The notes: generated by a model from the letters alone, not told the origin. 13,140 nucleotides of DNA from BRH-c54 sp032251145 (GCA_032251145.1 JAVVER010000097.1:1-13140); one strand, 5' to 3'; counted from the stretch's first letter, positions 1 to 8,464 are shown. Program-made: numbers and translations.

Positions 1-157
1 TTAAATAGCAAAATGAATAACTTTTTTTATTTTTTTATTAATGCACAACGGGTTATAAGTTAACTCAGGATATAAATTTTTGGTATAATAAACCAATATT
101 AAAACTTTAAAATAAGTATTAAACTCTAGGGAATATATGTATGGAAAATAATCAGTT

Positions 158-1981
158 TTAACTTTTAAGAGTTACTTCTTGATAAATAGGGAGGTTAATG
201 TTATTAACTTTGCAGTAATATTTTTCTAATTCTTCAACCATTTTAGCTTTGTAGATATCAGATTCCTCTTTCATATCATCAACTATTTCTTTGTAGTATT
301 CAATTCCAGAAATAAGGTTGTCTTTAAATTCTTCAAAGTATTTTTGTTTCTTTTCGTTAATGGCATCTATAGATTCATTGATTTCTTTTTTCAAATAATC
401 AACATACATGCTTAATTCTTTTACAAAAAGGTTCGGACGGTAAGTATCGTTTAATAAGTTAATTCTACCATAAATATGGCTTACCATTTCTGCTATAGTA
501 GATTTTTTAGAGAAATACGCCATGTTAGGTCCCGGACAAACAGAAATACCTTTTCCATCGGTAGATTTAAGCATGTCGTGCTCAATATAAGGAGTCATAA
601 CTAATCCAGCACAAATACAAGATTTAACAGTTATTTTTTCAAATTCTTTGCGGTGTTGGCTTGCTGGCAAATTCTTTTTATTTAATTCTTCAATTTTAAG
701 TTTTTGGTACTGTCTAGAAGCAACACAAATTGGTCGGTCGGTAAATTCGGTATTGTATAATTTTAAAAACTGACTAGGACAAACACTTCCGGGCTTTCCT
801 GCTGCAATTTTTTCGTCTTTTTCAACATCTTTAGTATTACCTCTTAACGAGTTGAAAGGAACTCCAATAGGAGAAATATCACTTAAATAGAGGTCATCTT
901 CTGAAGCGTTAGATAGTTTGTCAAATGTATCATTATCGATATTAACAGCTTCAGGAACTAATAAAAATGGAGTTCCCCAGCCAATACTATCTAAGTTGTA
1001 TTTTGTAAGTAAAAAGTTATGTTCTTTAGCTGTTCCAACACCACCCTGAGCAGTAACTAATAACTTAAGAGGCTTTTTCGCTATTGGTCGTTCTTGTTGT
1101 TTTAAAGAATCGTTTAATATAGTGTGAACCTCTTTAATTAATGCTTCTCTATTGTTTTTAAATTCATCTAAAATAGGGCCCATTAAAAATCCGTTGGTAG
1201 CGAAAGCGTGTCCACCACAGTTTAAGCCCGATTCTACTCGGTATTCAGAAACCCATAGTCCTTTTTTGGCTAAGAATTTACCTTGAATTAAAGAAGAGCG
1301 GTAATCACTAACTTTCAGAATAATTTTTTTATCTAAATTCCCATTTTCATCTGGAAAAAAACAATCGAATTTTGATAAGTAAGAGTACAATCTAGGACTT
1401 AAACCTGCCGAAAGTACCAATCCTGAATTTAATGTACTATTAGCAAAACCTCTAACAGCAGAATGAGCATCATTATATTCTATAGGCATCTTTTCGCCCT
1501 TTTTAGTGTAGTTATCTTTATCCAATTTGGTCATTACATTTACGTCAATTGACCCAATTTCCATATTGTTCTTTAGTTGTTCTTGTAATGCTGTTTTTTT
1601 AGACGCATCAGTTTCTTTAAGCATTTCCAAGTAATCTTTTCTTAGTGGAGAAGATTCTGGAAGCATCTCAAAATATTTGGTAAGGTCAGTATCGGGAGTA
1701 AAAGGTTCTTTTTTAAGGTTGTCAAAATTCTGTTGAACAATTTGGTCAATTAAATTCAAATAAGCGGTAATTCTTTTGGCACGGTAATCTTCTGTGTCAT
1801 TATCTATTTCTGTGTAAGGAATATTAAGTTGTTTACAATAAAAAGCTCTCATTCTTTCTATTAGTCCATCATCTCCTAAAGAAATAACAGAGGAAATGCC
1901 AAAATGGGCTACTTTTACAGGAGTGTCTATGGTGTAGCCTATTCCCATAACAGGGATGTGAAAGTGATGTGTTTTTAACAT
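158..1981 (-). CDS. Uncharacterised protein resembling FMN-dependent nitronate monooxygenase/PfaD TIM barrels
   Basis: A 607-residue protein of unknown function. Seen: an N-terminal PVMGIGYTIDTPVKVA stretch (about 10-25) like the first strand of nitronate monooxygenase/PfaD-type barrels; ESGLNCGGHA (250-259), like their GGH active-site motif; LLVTAQGGVGT (307-317) followed by IGWGTPFLL (333-341), like the GGIGTG and G-T-F phosphate-binding motifs for FMN. I infer a diverged flavin oxidoreductase; substrate unknown. Residues 401-482 contain five cysteines (401, 419, 455, 457, 482), which is not usual in that family and could bind metal or an Fe-S cluster. The C-terminus (about 521-591) is charged and probably helical or coiled coil. 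No signal peptide, so probably cytoplasmic. A TTG start at 2008 would add 9 residues, but it overlaps the likely promoter TACCTTTG (2006-2013); the ATG at 1981 is preferred. Divergent from the binding-protein gene at 2156. The fold assignment rests on short motifs only. Confidence 0.72.
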   Translation of the reverse strand: MLKTHHFHIPVMGIGYTIDTPVKVAHFGISSVISLGDDGLIERMRAFYCKQLNIPYTEIDNDTEDYRAKRITAYLNLIDQIVQQNFDNLKKEPFTPDTDLTKYFEMLPESSPLRKDYLEMLKETDASKKTALQEQLKNNMEIGSIDVNVMTKLDKDNYTKKGEKMPIEYNDAHSAVRGFANSTLNSGLVLSAGLSPRLYSYLSKFDCFFPDENGNLDKKIILKVSDYRSSLIQGKFLAKKGLWVSEYRVESGLNCGGHAFATNGFLMGPILDEFKNNREALIKEVHTILNDSLKQQERPIAKKPLKLLVTAQGGVGTAKEHNFLLTKYNLDSIGWGTPFLLVPEAVNIDNDTFDKLSNASEDDLYLSDISPIGVPFNSLRGNTKDVEKDEKIAAGKPGSVCPSQFLKLYNTEFTDRPICVASRQYQKLKIEELNKKNLPASQHRKEFEKITVKSCICAGLVMTPYIEHDMLKSTDGKGISVCPGPNMAYFSKKSTIAEMVSHIYGRINLLNDTYRPNLFVKELSMYVDYLKKEINESIDAINEKKQKYFEEFKDNLISGIEYYKEIVDDMKEESDIYKAKMVEELEKYYCKVNNINLPIYQEVTLKS

Positions 1982-2005
1982 AAAATTAAAATGTGTGTTC
2001 AAATA

Positions 2006-2013
2006 CAAAGGTA
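2006..2013 (-). promoter_or_regulatory. Candidate Bacteroidota -7 promoter element for the minus-strand gene
   Basis: The minus strand reads TACCTTTG here, an exact match to the Bacteroidota TAnnTTTG consensus, 25 bases upstream of the ATG at 1981. I see no clear TTTG -33 element. Its position argues against the TTG at 2008 as the start, because that codon lies inside the element. Confidence 0.45.
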
Positions 2014-2127
2014 CTTAACTTTTTCTTTAATGGTAGTTGATTTTAGATTAATTTGTTTTCTAGATGTATTAATAGATAGGATTTAACGATTTATCTATTT
2101 AATTTCAAATATGTTTTAGCTATTTTG

Positions 2128-2135
2128 TATATTTG
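2128..2135 (+). promoter_or_regulatory. Candidate Bacteroidota -7 promoter element for the binding-protein gene
   Basis: TATATTTG matches TAnnTTTG and lies 20 bases upstream of the ATG at 2156. There is no convincing TTTG at the expected -33 distance; TTTC at 2103-2106 is the nearest. The 2009-2155 gap therefore appears to be a short divergent promoter region. Confidence 0.45.
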
Positions 2136-2155
2136 GTGCCTCAAAAAAAATTATT

Positions 2156-3880
2156 ATGAAACCAACAAGATTATTATACACAGCTTTAATATCAGTTATT
2201 TTACTTTCATGTGGAGATGAAAGTAATACTAAAAATGAAACTAAAGAAGATATAAAAAAAACAAATATTATTTCGGAAAACATATTGGATTTTGCCTCTT
2301 CTGATCCTTATCAAACATTAGATCCAATAAAAATAACAGATGTAAATTCGTTTCAGATACAAAGTCAAATTTTTGAAGGGTTGCTTCGTTTTGATGAAAA
2401 TGATTTATCATTAAAACCAGCATTAGCTAGCTTTTGGGATGTTGATGATGCTGGATTGCTATATACTTTTCACTTAAATAAAGGAATTTATTTTCATGAT
2501 AATGCTTGTTTTGATGGTAAAAAAGGTAAAGAATTAACTGCTAAAGATGTAGTTTATACTTTTAAAAGAATATGCATGCAGCAAGAAGACAACTATGCAT
2601 TTAGTGTGTTTAATGAAATTATAAGAGGGGTAAAAGAATTAAACTTAGGAAGTGAAGAATTAGAAGGGGTAAAAGCAATTGATGATTTTACTGTTCAATT
2701 TACGTTAACTAAAACATCGTCAAGTTTTTTACAAATGTTAGCAACGCCTTTTAGTGCTATTGTTTGTGAAGAAGCTATTAGTGCTGGAGCAGTAGTTGGT
2801 ACTGGGCCATTTGTTTATGATAAATCGTTAGATACAGAAAATAGCATTACATTAACTAGAAACAATAATTATCATTTAAAAGATAATGGTAACCAATTGC
2901 CTTATGTAGCTGGAGTTAAATACAACTATATAGTAGAGGGAAGAGAAAGATTAGCAGCATTTAAAGAAGGAAAAATTGACATTTTAGAAAATATACCTGT
3001 TGAAGAAATAAACAATTTAGTTCAGGAAAACATAAGTGCTTTTCAGAACAAACCTGCTCAATATGTGTTAGCGAGAAATAAAGAATTAGCAATAACTTAC
3101 TTAAACTTTAATACAGCAGTTGCTCCGTTTAATAATGTGAAACTGAGAAAAGCATTTGCTTTAGCTATAGATAAAAATAAAATAGTTGACAGAGTTTTAA
3201 AAGGTGAGGCTTATGGCCCAGCTATAAATGGAATTGTACCACCAGCAGTTAAAAATTATGATTATTCATCCATCATAGGAATTGAGTTTGATGTTGCTAA
3301 AGCTAAAAAAACATTGGCAGATGCAGGTTATGGTCCGAATAAAGCACTCCCTAAGTTAGAAATAGTTTCTAGTAAAGAAAGTGTCTCTGTTCGTGTAGCG
3401 TTAGAAATTCAAAAACAACTTAAAAGCAATTTAAATATTAATGCAGAGGTAACTTCTATGTCATTATCAGAAATGCTTAAGTATAAAAGTTCTAGCAATG
3501 TTAGTATAATTGTTTCATCATGGCTGGCTGAATTTCCAGATCCTCTTAGTTTTTTATCTATCTTATATGGAGGTTATGTTAATAGTGATTTATCTAAATC
3601 ATCTTATCCAAATGATGCTAGGTATAAAAATGCAGCTTTTGATAAAGTTTACATACAAGCAATGGAAGCAACAGATGAAACAAGAAAAATGGAATTATGT
3701 TTAGAGGCAGATCAAATTGCGGCTAATGAAGTGCCTATTATTCCACTTTGGTATTATGAACGCTATCAATTAATTCAAAGTAAAGTGAAAAATTATACGC
3801 CTAATGCGATGAGAATTCATTATTTGCCTTATGTTAAAATAGAACAGCCACAGGCAACAACAAAAATAGAAACTCACTAA
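2156..3880 (+). CDS. Family 5 extracellular solute-binding lipoprotein (peptide/OppA-type ABC transporter)
   Basis: A 574-residue lipoprotein expected to capture oligopeptides or similar solutes for an ABC importer outside the cytoplasmic membrane. Seen: a type II signal peptide with Lys/Arg at 2-5, a hydrophobic stretch and lipobox LLSC with Cys19 as the lipidated residue, then a flexible polar linker to about 40. The SBP_bac_5 domain covers about 45-560. Its family hallmarks include AFKEGKIDI (268-276), the N-x-x-x-x-P-F-x-x-x-x-x-R-x-A-x-x-x-A-I-D block (318-339), the SSWLAEFPDP segment (454-463) and VPIIPLWYYERY (526-537). The length is normal for the family. The acidic residues after Cys19 (GDES) could act as a surface-export signal as in other Bacteroidota lipoproteins, but this is uncertain. 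No permease or ATPase gene lies in the window, so the ligand and partner transporter are unknown. A nickel- or sugar-binding role within the same family is possible. Confidence 0.9.
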   Translation: MKPTRLLYTALISVILLSCGDESNTKNETKEDIKKTNIISENILDFASSDPYQTLDPIKITDVNSFQIQSQIFEGLLRFDENDLSLKPALASFWDVDDAGLLYTFHLNKGIYFHDNACFDGKKGKELTAKDVVYTFKRICMQQEDNYAFSVFNEIIRGVKELNLGSEELEGVKAIDDFTVQFTLTKTSSSFLQMLATPFSAIVCEEAISAGAVVGTGPFVYDKSLDTENSITLTRNNNYHLKDNGNQLPYVAGVKYNYIVEGRERLAAFKEGKIDILENIPVEEINNLVQENISAFQNKPAQYVLARNKELAITYLNFNTAVAPFNNVKLRKAFALAIDKNKIVDRVLKGEAYGPAINGIVPPAVKNYDYSSIIGIEFDVAKAKKTLADAGYGPNKALPKLEIVSSKESVSVRVALEIQKQLKSNLNINAEVTSMSLSEMLKYKSSSNVSIIVSSWLAEFPDPLSFLSILYGGYVNSDLSKSSYPNDARYKNAAFDKVYIQAMEATDETRKMELCLEADQIAANEVPIIPLWYYERYQLIQSKVKNYTPNAMRIHYLPYVKIEQPQATTKIETH

Positions 3881-3920
3881 TTCCAATTGAAATAGTTGTT
3901 AAATAATCTTTAAAACCCCA

Positions 3921-3948
3921 TTTGGTTATCTAATAATCGTGATATTTG
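3921..3948 (+). promoter_or_regulatory. Candidate promoter for the MMPL exporter gene
   Basis: TTTG at 3921-3924 is followed after 16 bases by GATATTTG (3941-3948), one mismatch from TAnnTTTG. The spacing is slightly short for the Bacteroidota -33/-7 pair. It ends 27 bases before the ATG at 3976 and would give the exporter its own transcript. Confidence 0.35.
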
Positions 3949-3975
3949 CTGAAAATGGTATCCGGGGAATAATAT

Positions 3976-6426
3976 ATGTGGTTTAATTTTTCAAGAATAA
4001 TATTACGAAATAGATTACTGTTTCTTATCTTAATTGGATTGGCAACAGTATTCATGGCCTATCAGGCACAATTTGCCCGAATGAGCTACCAGATGGCTCA
4101 AATTCTGCCCAAATCAGACCCTACCTATAAAGAGTACGATAAGTTTAAAGAAATTTTCGGTAAAGACGGAAGTATGGTGGTTGTGGGAATAGACAACTCC
4201 AATATTTATCAACTCAACAATTTTAATGCTTGGTTTGATTTAACTCAAGACATTAAAAAAATTGAGGTTGACTTTAAAAAAAATGGGGAATTAATAAAAG
4301 TAAATGGCGTTTCAGAAGCTCTTTCGGTTGCTAATGCTTACACCCTTAAGAAAAACTACGAAAGTAAACAATTTGATTTTAATCAAATTGTTCAAACAAA
4401 GCCTGCCACACAAGAAGAAGTTGATGAGATTAAGAAAGCAATTCATCAACAACCATTTTACAACGGATTTTTATACAACGATACTACGCATGCAACACTA
4501 ATCTTAATTACATTAGATAGAGAAGTACTCGATTCTAAATACCGTAATGCACTTTTTAAAAGAATTGATGATGAAGTGACTAAATTTGAGCAACAAACAG
4601 GTATTAAAACACACAAATCTGGTTTACCATACATTAGAGCAAATTCTACCACCAAAGTAGCCGATGAGGTAAAATTATTTTTACTACTTTCTATTTTAAT
4701 TACTTCACTTATTTTATACTTGTTTTTCCGTTCGTTTAAAGTAATGATGTATTCCATGCTAGTCGTTAGTATTGGAGTGGTTTGGTCATTAGGTGTTTTA
4801 TCGCTATTCGATTTTGAAATTACACTTTTAACAGGTTTAATTCCACCGCTTATTATCGTTATTGGAATTCCTAATTGTATTTTCTTACTGAATAAATATC
4901 ACAGAGAATACAAAAATCATAACAACCAAATTAAAGCTCTAAGTAGGGTAATTGAAAAGACAGGAAATGCCATTTTTCTTACTAATACTACTACAGCATT
5001 GGGTTTTGCAACATTTATTTCTACCAAAAGTGCTATGCTAGTAGAGTTTGGTATTGTTGCAGCCATAGATATTTTCTTGGTATTTATTCTTTCCATTTTT
5101 CTTATTCCAATTATTTTCAGTTTTCTAAAACCACCTAAAAAACGCCATACCAAACACCTTGAAAACAAATTTATGGGTAAGGTAGTTGACTTTATTGAAG
5201 TATTAGTGCTTAATCATAGAAAAAAAGTATATGCTGTTTCTATCTTGATTTTGATTTTTAGTATAGTAGGTATTAGTAAAATGACTACAACAGGTAATAT
5301 TATAGATGATTTACCTAAAAATGATCCTATTGTTGAGGATTTAAAATTTTTTGAAAAAGGTTTTAATGGAGTAATGCCTTTTGAGGTAATGATAGACACC
5401 AAAGAAAAAAATGGTGTTTTTGCAGATAACGTCAAAACCTTGTATAAAATTCAAAAGTTTCAAAAGGAAATGGCAAAATACGATGAGTTTTCTAAGCCGT
5501 TATCCATTGTTGAAGCGATTAAGTTTGCTTATCAATCATATAAAAATGGTAACCCAAAGTTTTATATATTACCTCCGGCATCTGAGTTAAACAAATTAAA
5601 AACTTTTGTGGGTAATGATAACGAAAAAGGCAACTTCAGTTCGTTTATAGATTCAACTTATCGATACACAAGGGTTAGTTTCCAAATGGCAGATGTTGGC
5701 ACTAAAGAAATGGATGAAATCTTAAATGAAATTCAACCTATAATTGATGATATTTTTCCTAAAGAAGACTATGATGTTTACATCACAGGAACGAGTGTGA
5801 CTTTCTTAAAAGGAACAGGTTATCTTATTGAAAATTTATTTACCAGTTTGTCGTTGGCTATTTTTCTGATAGCGATACTAATGTCAATTTTATTTTCATC
5901 AGTTAGAATGGTAGTGGTATCTTTAATCCCTAACTTTTTACCATTACTAACTACAGCAGCCATTATGGGCTATTTAGGGGTTGCCATTAAACCTTCTACT
6001 ATCTTAATTTTTAGTATTGCTTTTGGTATTTCTGTAGATGATACCATTCACTTTTTATCTAAATACCGACAAGAACTTAAAATTCACAGATTAGGCATAA
6101 AAAAAGCGGCTATTTTAGCCCTTAGAGAAACAGGTTTTAGCATGATATATACGTCAACTATTTTGTTTTTCGGGTTTGGAGTATTTACCGTTTCTAGCTT
6201 TGGAGGTACTGTGGCTTTAGGAACTTTAGTATCGCTAACCATTTTATTTGCTGTTTTTGCCGATTTGGTATTGTTGCCATCCTTTTTATTATCGTTGGAT
6301 AAAGCATTAACCACAAAAGCGTTTAGAAAAGAACCTTTAATAAGTGTGCTAGATGAAGAAGAAGACATTGATATTTCTAAACTGAAAGTAAAGAAAAAGA
6401 AAAAAGCTACTGAAGATACACCTTAA
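3976..6426 (+). CDS. MMPL/RND-superfamily exporter (COG1033 type), 12 TM
   Basis: An 816-residue inner-membrane protein of the RND superfamily, related to MMPL and hopanoid/lipid exporters. It has two similar halves. Each half has one TM segment (about 13-30 and 418-434), a large periplasmic domain (about 31-230 and 435-615), and five clustered TM segments (about 233-385 and 618-775). The second half carries GISVDDTIHFLSKYRQE (684-700) with Asp688-Asp689, the expected proton-relay acids. The equivalent place in the first half reads GIPNCIFLLNKYHRE (297-311) and has no acid. The C-terminus (about 785-816) is acidic, then a run of lysines, and is probably cytoplasmic. The substrate cannot be read from sequence; lipids, hopanoids or other hydrophobic molecules are typical of relatives. 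No membrane-fusion or outer-membrane partner is next to it. It is followed immediately by palindromic repeat DNA. Confidence 0.92.
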   Translation: MWFNFSRIILRNRLLFLILIGLATVFMAYQAQFARMSYQMAQILPKSDPTYKEYDKFKEIFGKDGSMVVVGIDNSNIYQLNNFNAWFDLTQDIKKIEVDFKKNGELIKVNGVSEALSVANAYTLKKNYESKQFDFNQIVQTKPATQEEVDEIKKAIHQQPFYNGFLYNDTTHATLILITLDREVLDSKYRNALFKRIDDEVTKFEQQTGIKTHKSGLPYIRANSTTKVADEVKLFLLLSILITSLILYLFFRSFKVMMYSMLVVSIGVVWSLGVLSLFDFEITLLTGLIPPLIIVIGIPNCIFLLNKYHREYKNHNNQIKALSRVIEKTGNAIFLTNTTTALGFATFISTKSAMLVEFGIVAAIDIFLVFILSIFLIPIIFSFLKPPKKRHTKHLENKFMGKVVDFIEVLVLNHRKKVYAVSILILIFSIVGISKMTTTGNIIDDLPKNDPIVEDLKFFEKGFNGVMPFEVMIDTKEKNGVFADNVKTLYKIQKFQKEMAKYDEFSKPLSIVEAIKFAYQSYKNGNPKFYILPPASELNKLKTFVGNDNEKGNFSSFIDSTYRYTRVSFQMADVGTKEMDEILNEIQPIIDDIFPKEDYDVYITGTSVTFLKGTGYLIENLFTSLSLAIFLIAILMSILFSSVRMVVVSLIPNFLPLLTTAAIMGYLGVAIKPSTILIFSIAFGISVDDTIHFLSKYRQELKIHRLGIKKAAILALRETGFSMIYTSTILFFGFGVFTVSSFGGTVALGTLVSLTILFAVFADLVLLPSFLLSLDKALTTKAFRKEPLISVLDEEEDIDISKLKVKKKKKATEDTP

Positions 6427-6481
6427 TCCCCTATCTTTAAAGAGAGGCGTAAAGTTATCTGTAGATAACTTTGGGGTGTGT
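6427..6481 (-). repeat. Dispersed palindromic C/G-rich repeat, copy A
   Basis: It begins directly after the exporter stop codon. It contains an imperfect palindrome CCTATCTTTAAAGAGAGG (6430-6447, one mismatch) and a perfect 10-bp inverted repeat AAAGTTATCT/AGATAACTTT (6451-6460, 6463-6472) with a 2-base spacer. Read on the minus strand it matches the copy at 11578-11637 in the same order: CACCCC, the AAGTTAT hairpin, then the CTCTCTTTAAAGA palindrome. The hairpins may also end exporter transcription, although the T-tract expected of a classical terminator is missing. Confidence 0.7.
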
Positions 6482-6557
6482 CAAAAAAAAAGAGTAAGAA
6501 ATAACTAAAGCTCCAACGGAGCGAAATTTAAAAGCGTTGAGAGTAAGCTCATCGCAA

Positions 6558-6666
6558 AAAAATAGACACATGAAACGAGCCATGCTAAAAAGTTTAACAT
6601 ACAGGAGAATGATTATTTGCAAGTTACATGTTACCGATTTAATAAAATAAAAATAGACACATGAAA
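6558..6666 (+). repeat. 91-bp repeat unit with 18-bp direct repeats overlapping the rfbA start
   Basis: The 18-mer AAAAATAGACACATGAAA occurs at 6558-6575 and again at 6649-6666, offset by 91 bases; the second copy contains the rfbA ATG. The sequence between (6570-6655) aligns with 12493-12578 inside the esterase gene: about 70 of 86 positions are identical by my hand count, including 23 consecutive bases (6633-6655 and 12556-12578). The first 18-mer opens a 26-codon reading frame (6570-6650) starting MKRAMLKSLTYRR, probably a by-product of the duplication, not a real gene. The rest of the 6427-6660 gap holds palindromic repeat copy A and a small GCTCC-AAC-GGAGC hairpin (6511-6523). Confidence 0.75.
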
Positions 6667-7524
6667 GGAATAGTATTAGCTGGAGGTTCCGGAACTCGTC
6701 TTCATCCATTAACATTAGCTGTTAGTAAGCAGTTAATGCCTATTTACGATAAACCAATGATTTACTATCCTATTTCAACGCTGATGAGTGCTGGAATTAA
6801 GGAAATTCTTATCATTACAACACCTCATGATAATTTAAGCTTTAAAACCTTGTTAGGAGACGGCTCTCAGTTTGGATGTAAATTTGAATACGAAGTGCAA
6901 GAAGTACCAAATGGGCTAGCACAAGCATTTGTTATTGGCGAAAAATTTATTGGTGACGATAGTGTTGCTTTAATTTTGGGAGATAATATTTTTTACGGAT
7001 CAGGCTTAGAGCAATTATTAGTAGAGCTGAAAGAGCCGAAGGGTGGAGTTGTATTTGCTTATCATGTTTCCGACCCGCAACGTTATGGAGTAGTGGAGTT
7101 CGATAAAAACAACAAAGCCATTTCTATTGAAGAGAAACCACTAAAACCTAAATCTCACTTTGCTGTTCCTGGGTTGTATTTTTATGATAATCAAGTGGTG
7201 GGAATAGCCAAAACCTTAGAACCAAGTGCCAGAGGTGAATATGAAATTACGGATATCAATAGAATATACTTAGAAAAAAACCAGTTAGAAGTGGGTATTT
7301 TAGACAGAGGAACTGCTTGGTTAGATACAGGGACACATCAGTCTTTAATGCAAGCATCGCAGTTTGTTCAGGTTATTGAAGAACGTCAGGGATTGAAAAT
7401 TGGCTGTTTAGAAGAAATTGCTTACCGAAAAGGTTTTATTACTAAAGAACAATTACTTAAATTAGCAGAGCCATTGATTAAAAGTGGCTATGGTATTTAC
7501 CTAATGGAAATCGTAAATGAATAA
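6661..7524 (+). CDS. rfbA: Glucose-1-phosphate thymidylyltransferase
   Basis: Makes dTDP-glucose from dTTP and glucose-1-phosphate in the cytoplasm, the entry step to dTDP-rhamnose and other dTDP-deoxysugars. The 287 residues are the normal length. Seen: nucleotide-binding loop GGSGTRLHPLT (8-18) with K23 and Q24 of SKQLMP; metal-site LGDNIF (106-111, Asp108); DPQRYGVVEFD (138-148); IEEKP (156-160); VPGLYFYD (169-176); ARGEYEITDIN (190-200); and WLDTGTH (220-226) with the second metal ligand Asp222. The MKGIVLAGG start is the family's usual N-terminus, so the ATG at 6661 is firm. The next gene overlaps by 8 bp. No rfbB, rfbC or rfbD lies within the window, so the final sugar is not determined. 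A repeat unit has duplicated its initiation region upstream. Confidence 0.96.
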   Translation: MKGIVLAGGSGTRLHPLTLAVSKQLMPIYDKPMIYYPISTLMSAGIKEILIITTPHDNLSFKTLLGDGSQFGCKFEYEVQEVPNGLAQAFVIGEKFIGDDSVALILGDNIFYGSGLEQLLVELKEPKGGVVFAYHVSDPQRYGVVEFDKNNKAISIEEKPLKPKSHFAVPGLYFYDNQVVGIAKTLEPSARGEYEITDINRIYLEKNQLEVGILDRGTAWLDTGTHQSLMQASQFVQVIEERQGLKIGCLEEIAYRKGFITKEQLLKLAEPLIKSGYGIYLMEIVNE

Positions 7525-8464
7525 TAATAAAACCATATTAGTTACCGGTGGAGCCGGTTTTGTAGGAAGTTCTTTAGTTGAAGGATTGATTAAAGATGCC
7601 AATAATTTCGTAGTGGTAGTTGATAACTTAAAAACGGGAGATAAAAGCAAATTGCCTAATGCTCCAAAAGATAACCTTAAATTTATTCAGTGTGATGTGA
7701 ATAATTTAGATGAAATACGTAGTGTGTTTCATACTTTTTCATTCGATTATGTTTTTCATTATGCAGCTTTGGTTGGTGTACAGCGAACCTTGGAAAACCC
7801 CATAGAAGTATTAAAAGACATTAATGGAATTGAGAATGTTCTAAGATTATCAAAAAATACAGGTGTTAAAAAAGTAATTTATTCTTCCTCTTCGGAAGTA
7901 TATGGAGAACCTGTTGAATATCCACAAAATGAAGAAACTACACCACTAAATTCACGTTTGCCTTATGCCATTGTAAAAAATGTTGGCGAAGCTTTTTTAA
8001 AATCATACAAGCAAGAATATGATTTAGATTTTGTGGTGTATAGGTTTTTTAATACTTACGGACCAAAACAAAGCAAGGATTTTGTTATTTCTAAATTCAT
8101 CAATGCGGCACTTAATAATAATGATATTACCATTTATGGAGATGGCTCTCAAACCAGAACTTTTTGTTACGTGCAGAACAATGTTGAAGCAACTATAAAG
8201 GCTGCTTTTAGCGATGAATATATTAATCAAACCATTAATATTGGTAATGATATAGAAACTTCTATTTTAGACTTAGCTAAGCTGATTATTAAATTAACAG
8301 GTTCATCTTCAAAAATAGTTCATTTACCACCTTTAGAAGAAGGTGATATGACAAGAAGAAAACCAGATATTTCTAAAATGAAACAACTTTTGGGAAATAA
8401 TAAAATATACACCTTGGAGGAAGGATTAACCCAAGTGCTTACAAATACTTCATTTATTTTATAA
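7517..8464 (+). CDS. NAD-dependent nucleotide-sugar epimerase/dehydratase (extended SDR)
   Basis: A 315-residue extended short-chain dehydrogenase acting on a nucleotide sugar, probably a 4-epimerase or 4,6-dehydratase relative. Seen: Rossmann motif GGAGFVGS (11-18), Asp36 at the end of strand 2 indicating NAD(H), HYAA (81-84), catalytic Ser in SSSSEVYGE (123-131) and the Tyr150-xxx-Lys154 pair in PYAIVKN, then the substrate-domain SQTRTFCYV (211-219). It lacks the TDEVYG signature of RmlB and is shorter, so I do not call it dTDP-glucose 4,6-dehydratase. UDP-glucose/GlcNAc 4-epimerase, or a pathway-specific epimerase acting on the product of the gene in front, are both possible. Its ATG lies inside the end of rfbA (8-bp overlap), indicating translational coupling. 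The last few residues are hydrophobic (TSFIL). Confidence 0.9.
   Translation: MNNNKTILVTGGAGFVGSSLVEGLIKDANNFVVVVDNLKTGDKSKLPNAPKDNLKFIQCDVNNLDEIRSVFHTFSFDYVFHYAALVGVQRTLENPIEVLKDINGIENVLRLSKNTGVKKVIYSSSSEVYGEPVEYPQNEETTPLNSRLPYAIVKNVGEAFLKSYKQEYDLDFVVYRFFNTYGPKQSKDFVISKFINAALNNNDITIYGDGSQTRTFCYVQNNVEATIKAAFSDEYINQTINIGNDIETSILDLAKLIIKLTGSSSKIVHLPPLEEGDMTRRKPDISKMKQLLGNNKIYTLEEGLTQVLTNTSFIL

Noticed and set aside
1..157. Possible gene end or RNA gene at the left edge
   Set aside because: Only A/T-rich sequence with a 5-bp TTGGT/ACCAA hairpin (80-96); no open frame or tRNA-like fold that can be supported.
6511..6523. GCTCC-AAC-GGAGC hairpin as a terminator
   Set aside because: Only 5 bp of stem and no T-tract after it on either strand.
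6570..6650. 26-codon frame starting MKRAMLKSLTYRR
   Set aside because: Not called as a gene: its start is a duplicate of the rfbA initiation region and its body is repeat sequence. It may still be translated as a leader, as noted in the findings.
6455..6715. 86-codon minus-strand reading frame across the rfbA upstream region
   Set aside because: It runs through palindromic repeat copy A, the 91-bp repeat and the start of rfbA, shows no recognisable domain, and is best explained as chance openness in repeat DNA.
7517..8464. dTDP-glucose 4,6-dehydratase (rfbB) next to rfbA
   Set aside because: The sequence has SSSEVYG where RmlB has the TDEVYG signature, and is shorter than RmlB; only a general epimerase/dehydratase call is justified.
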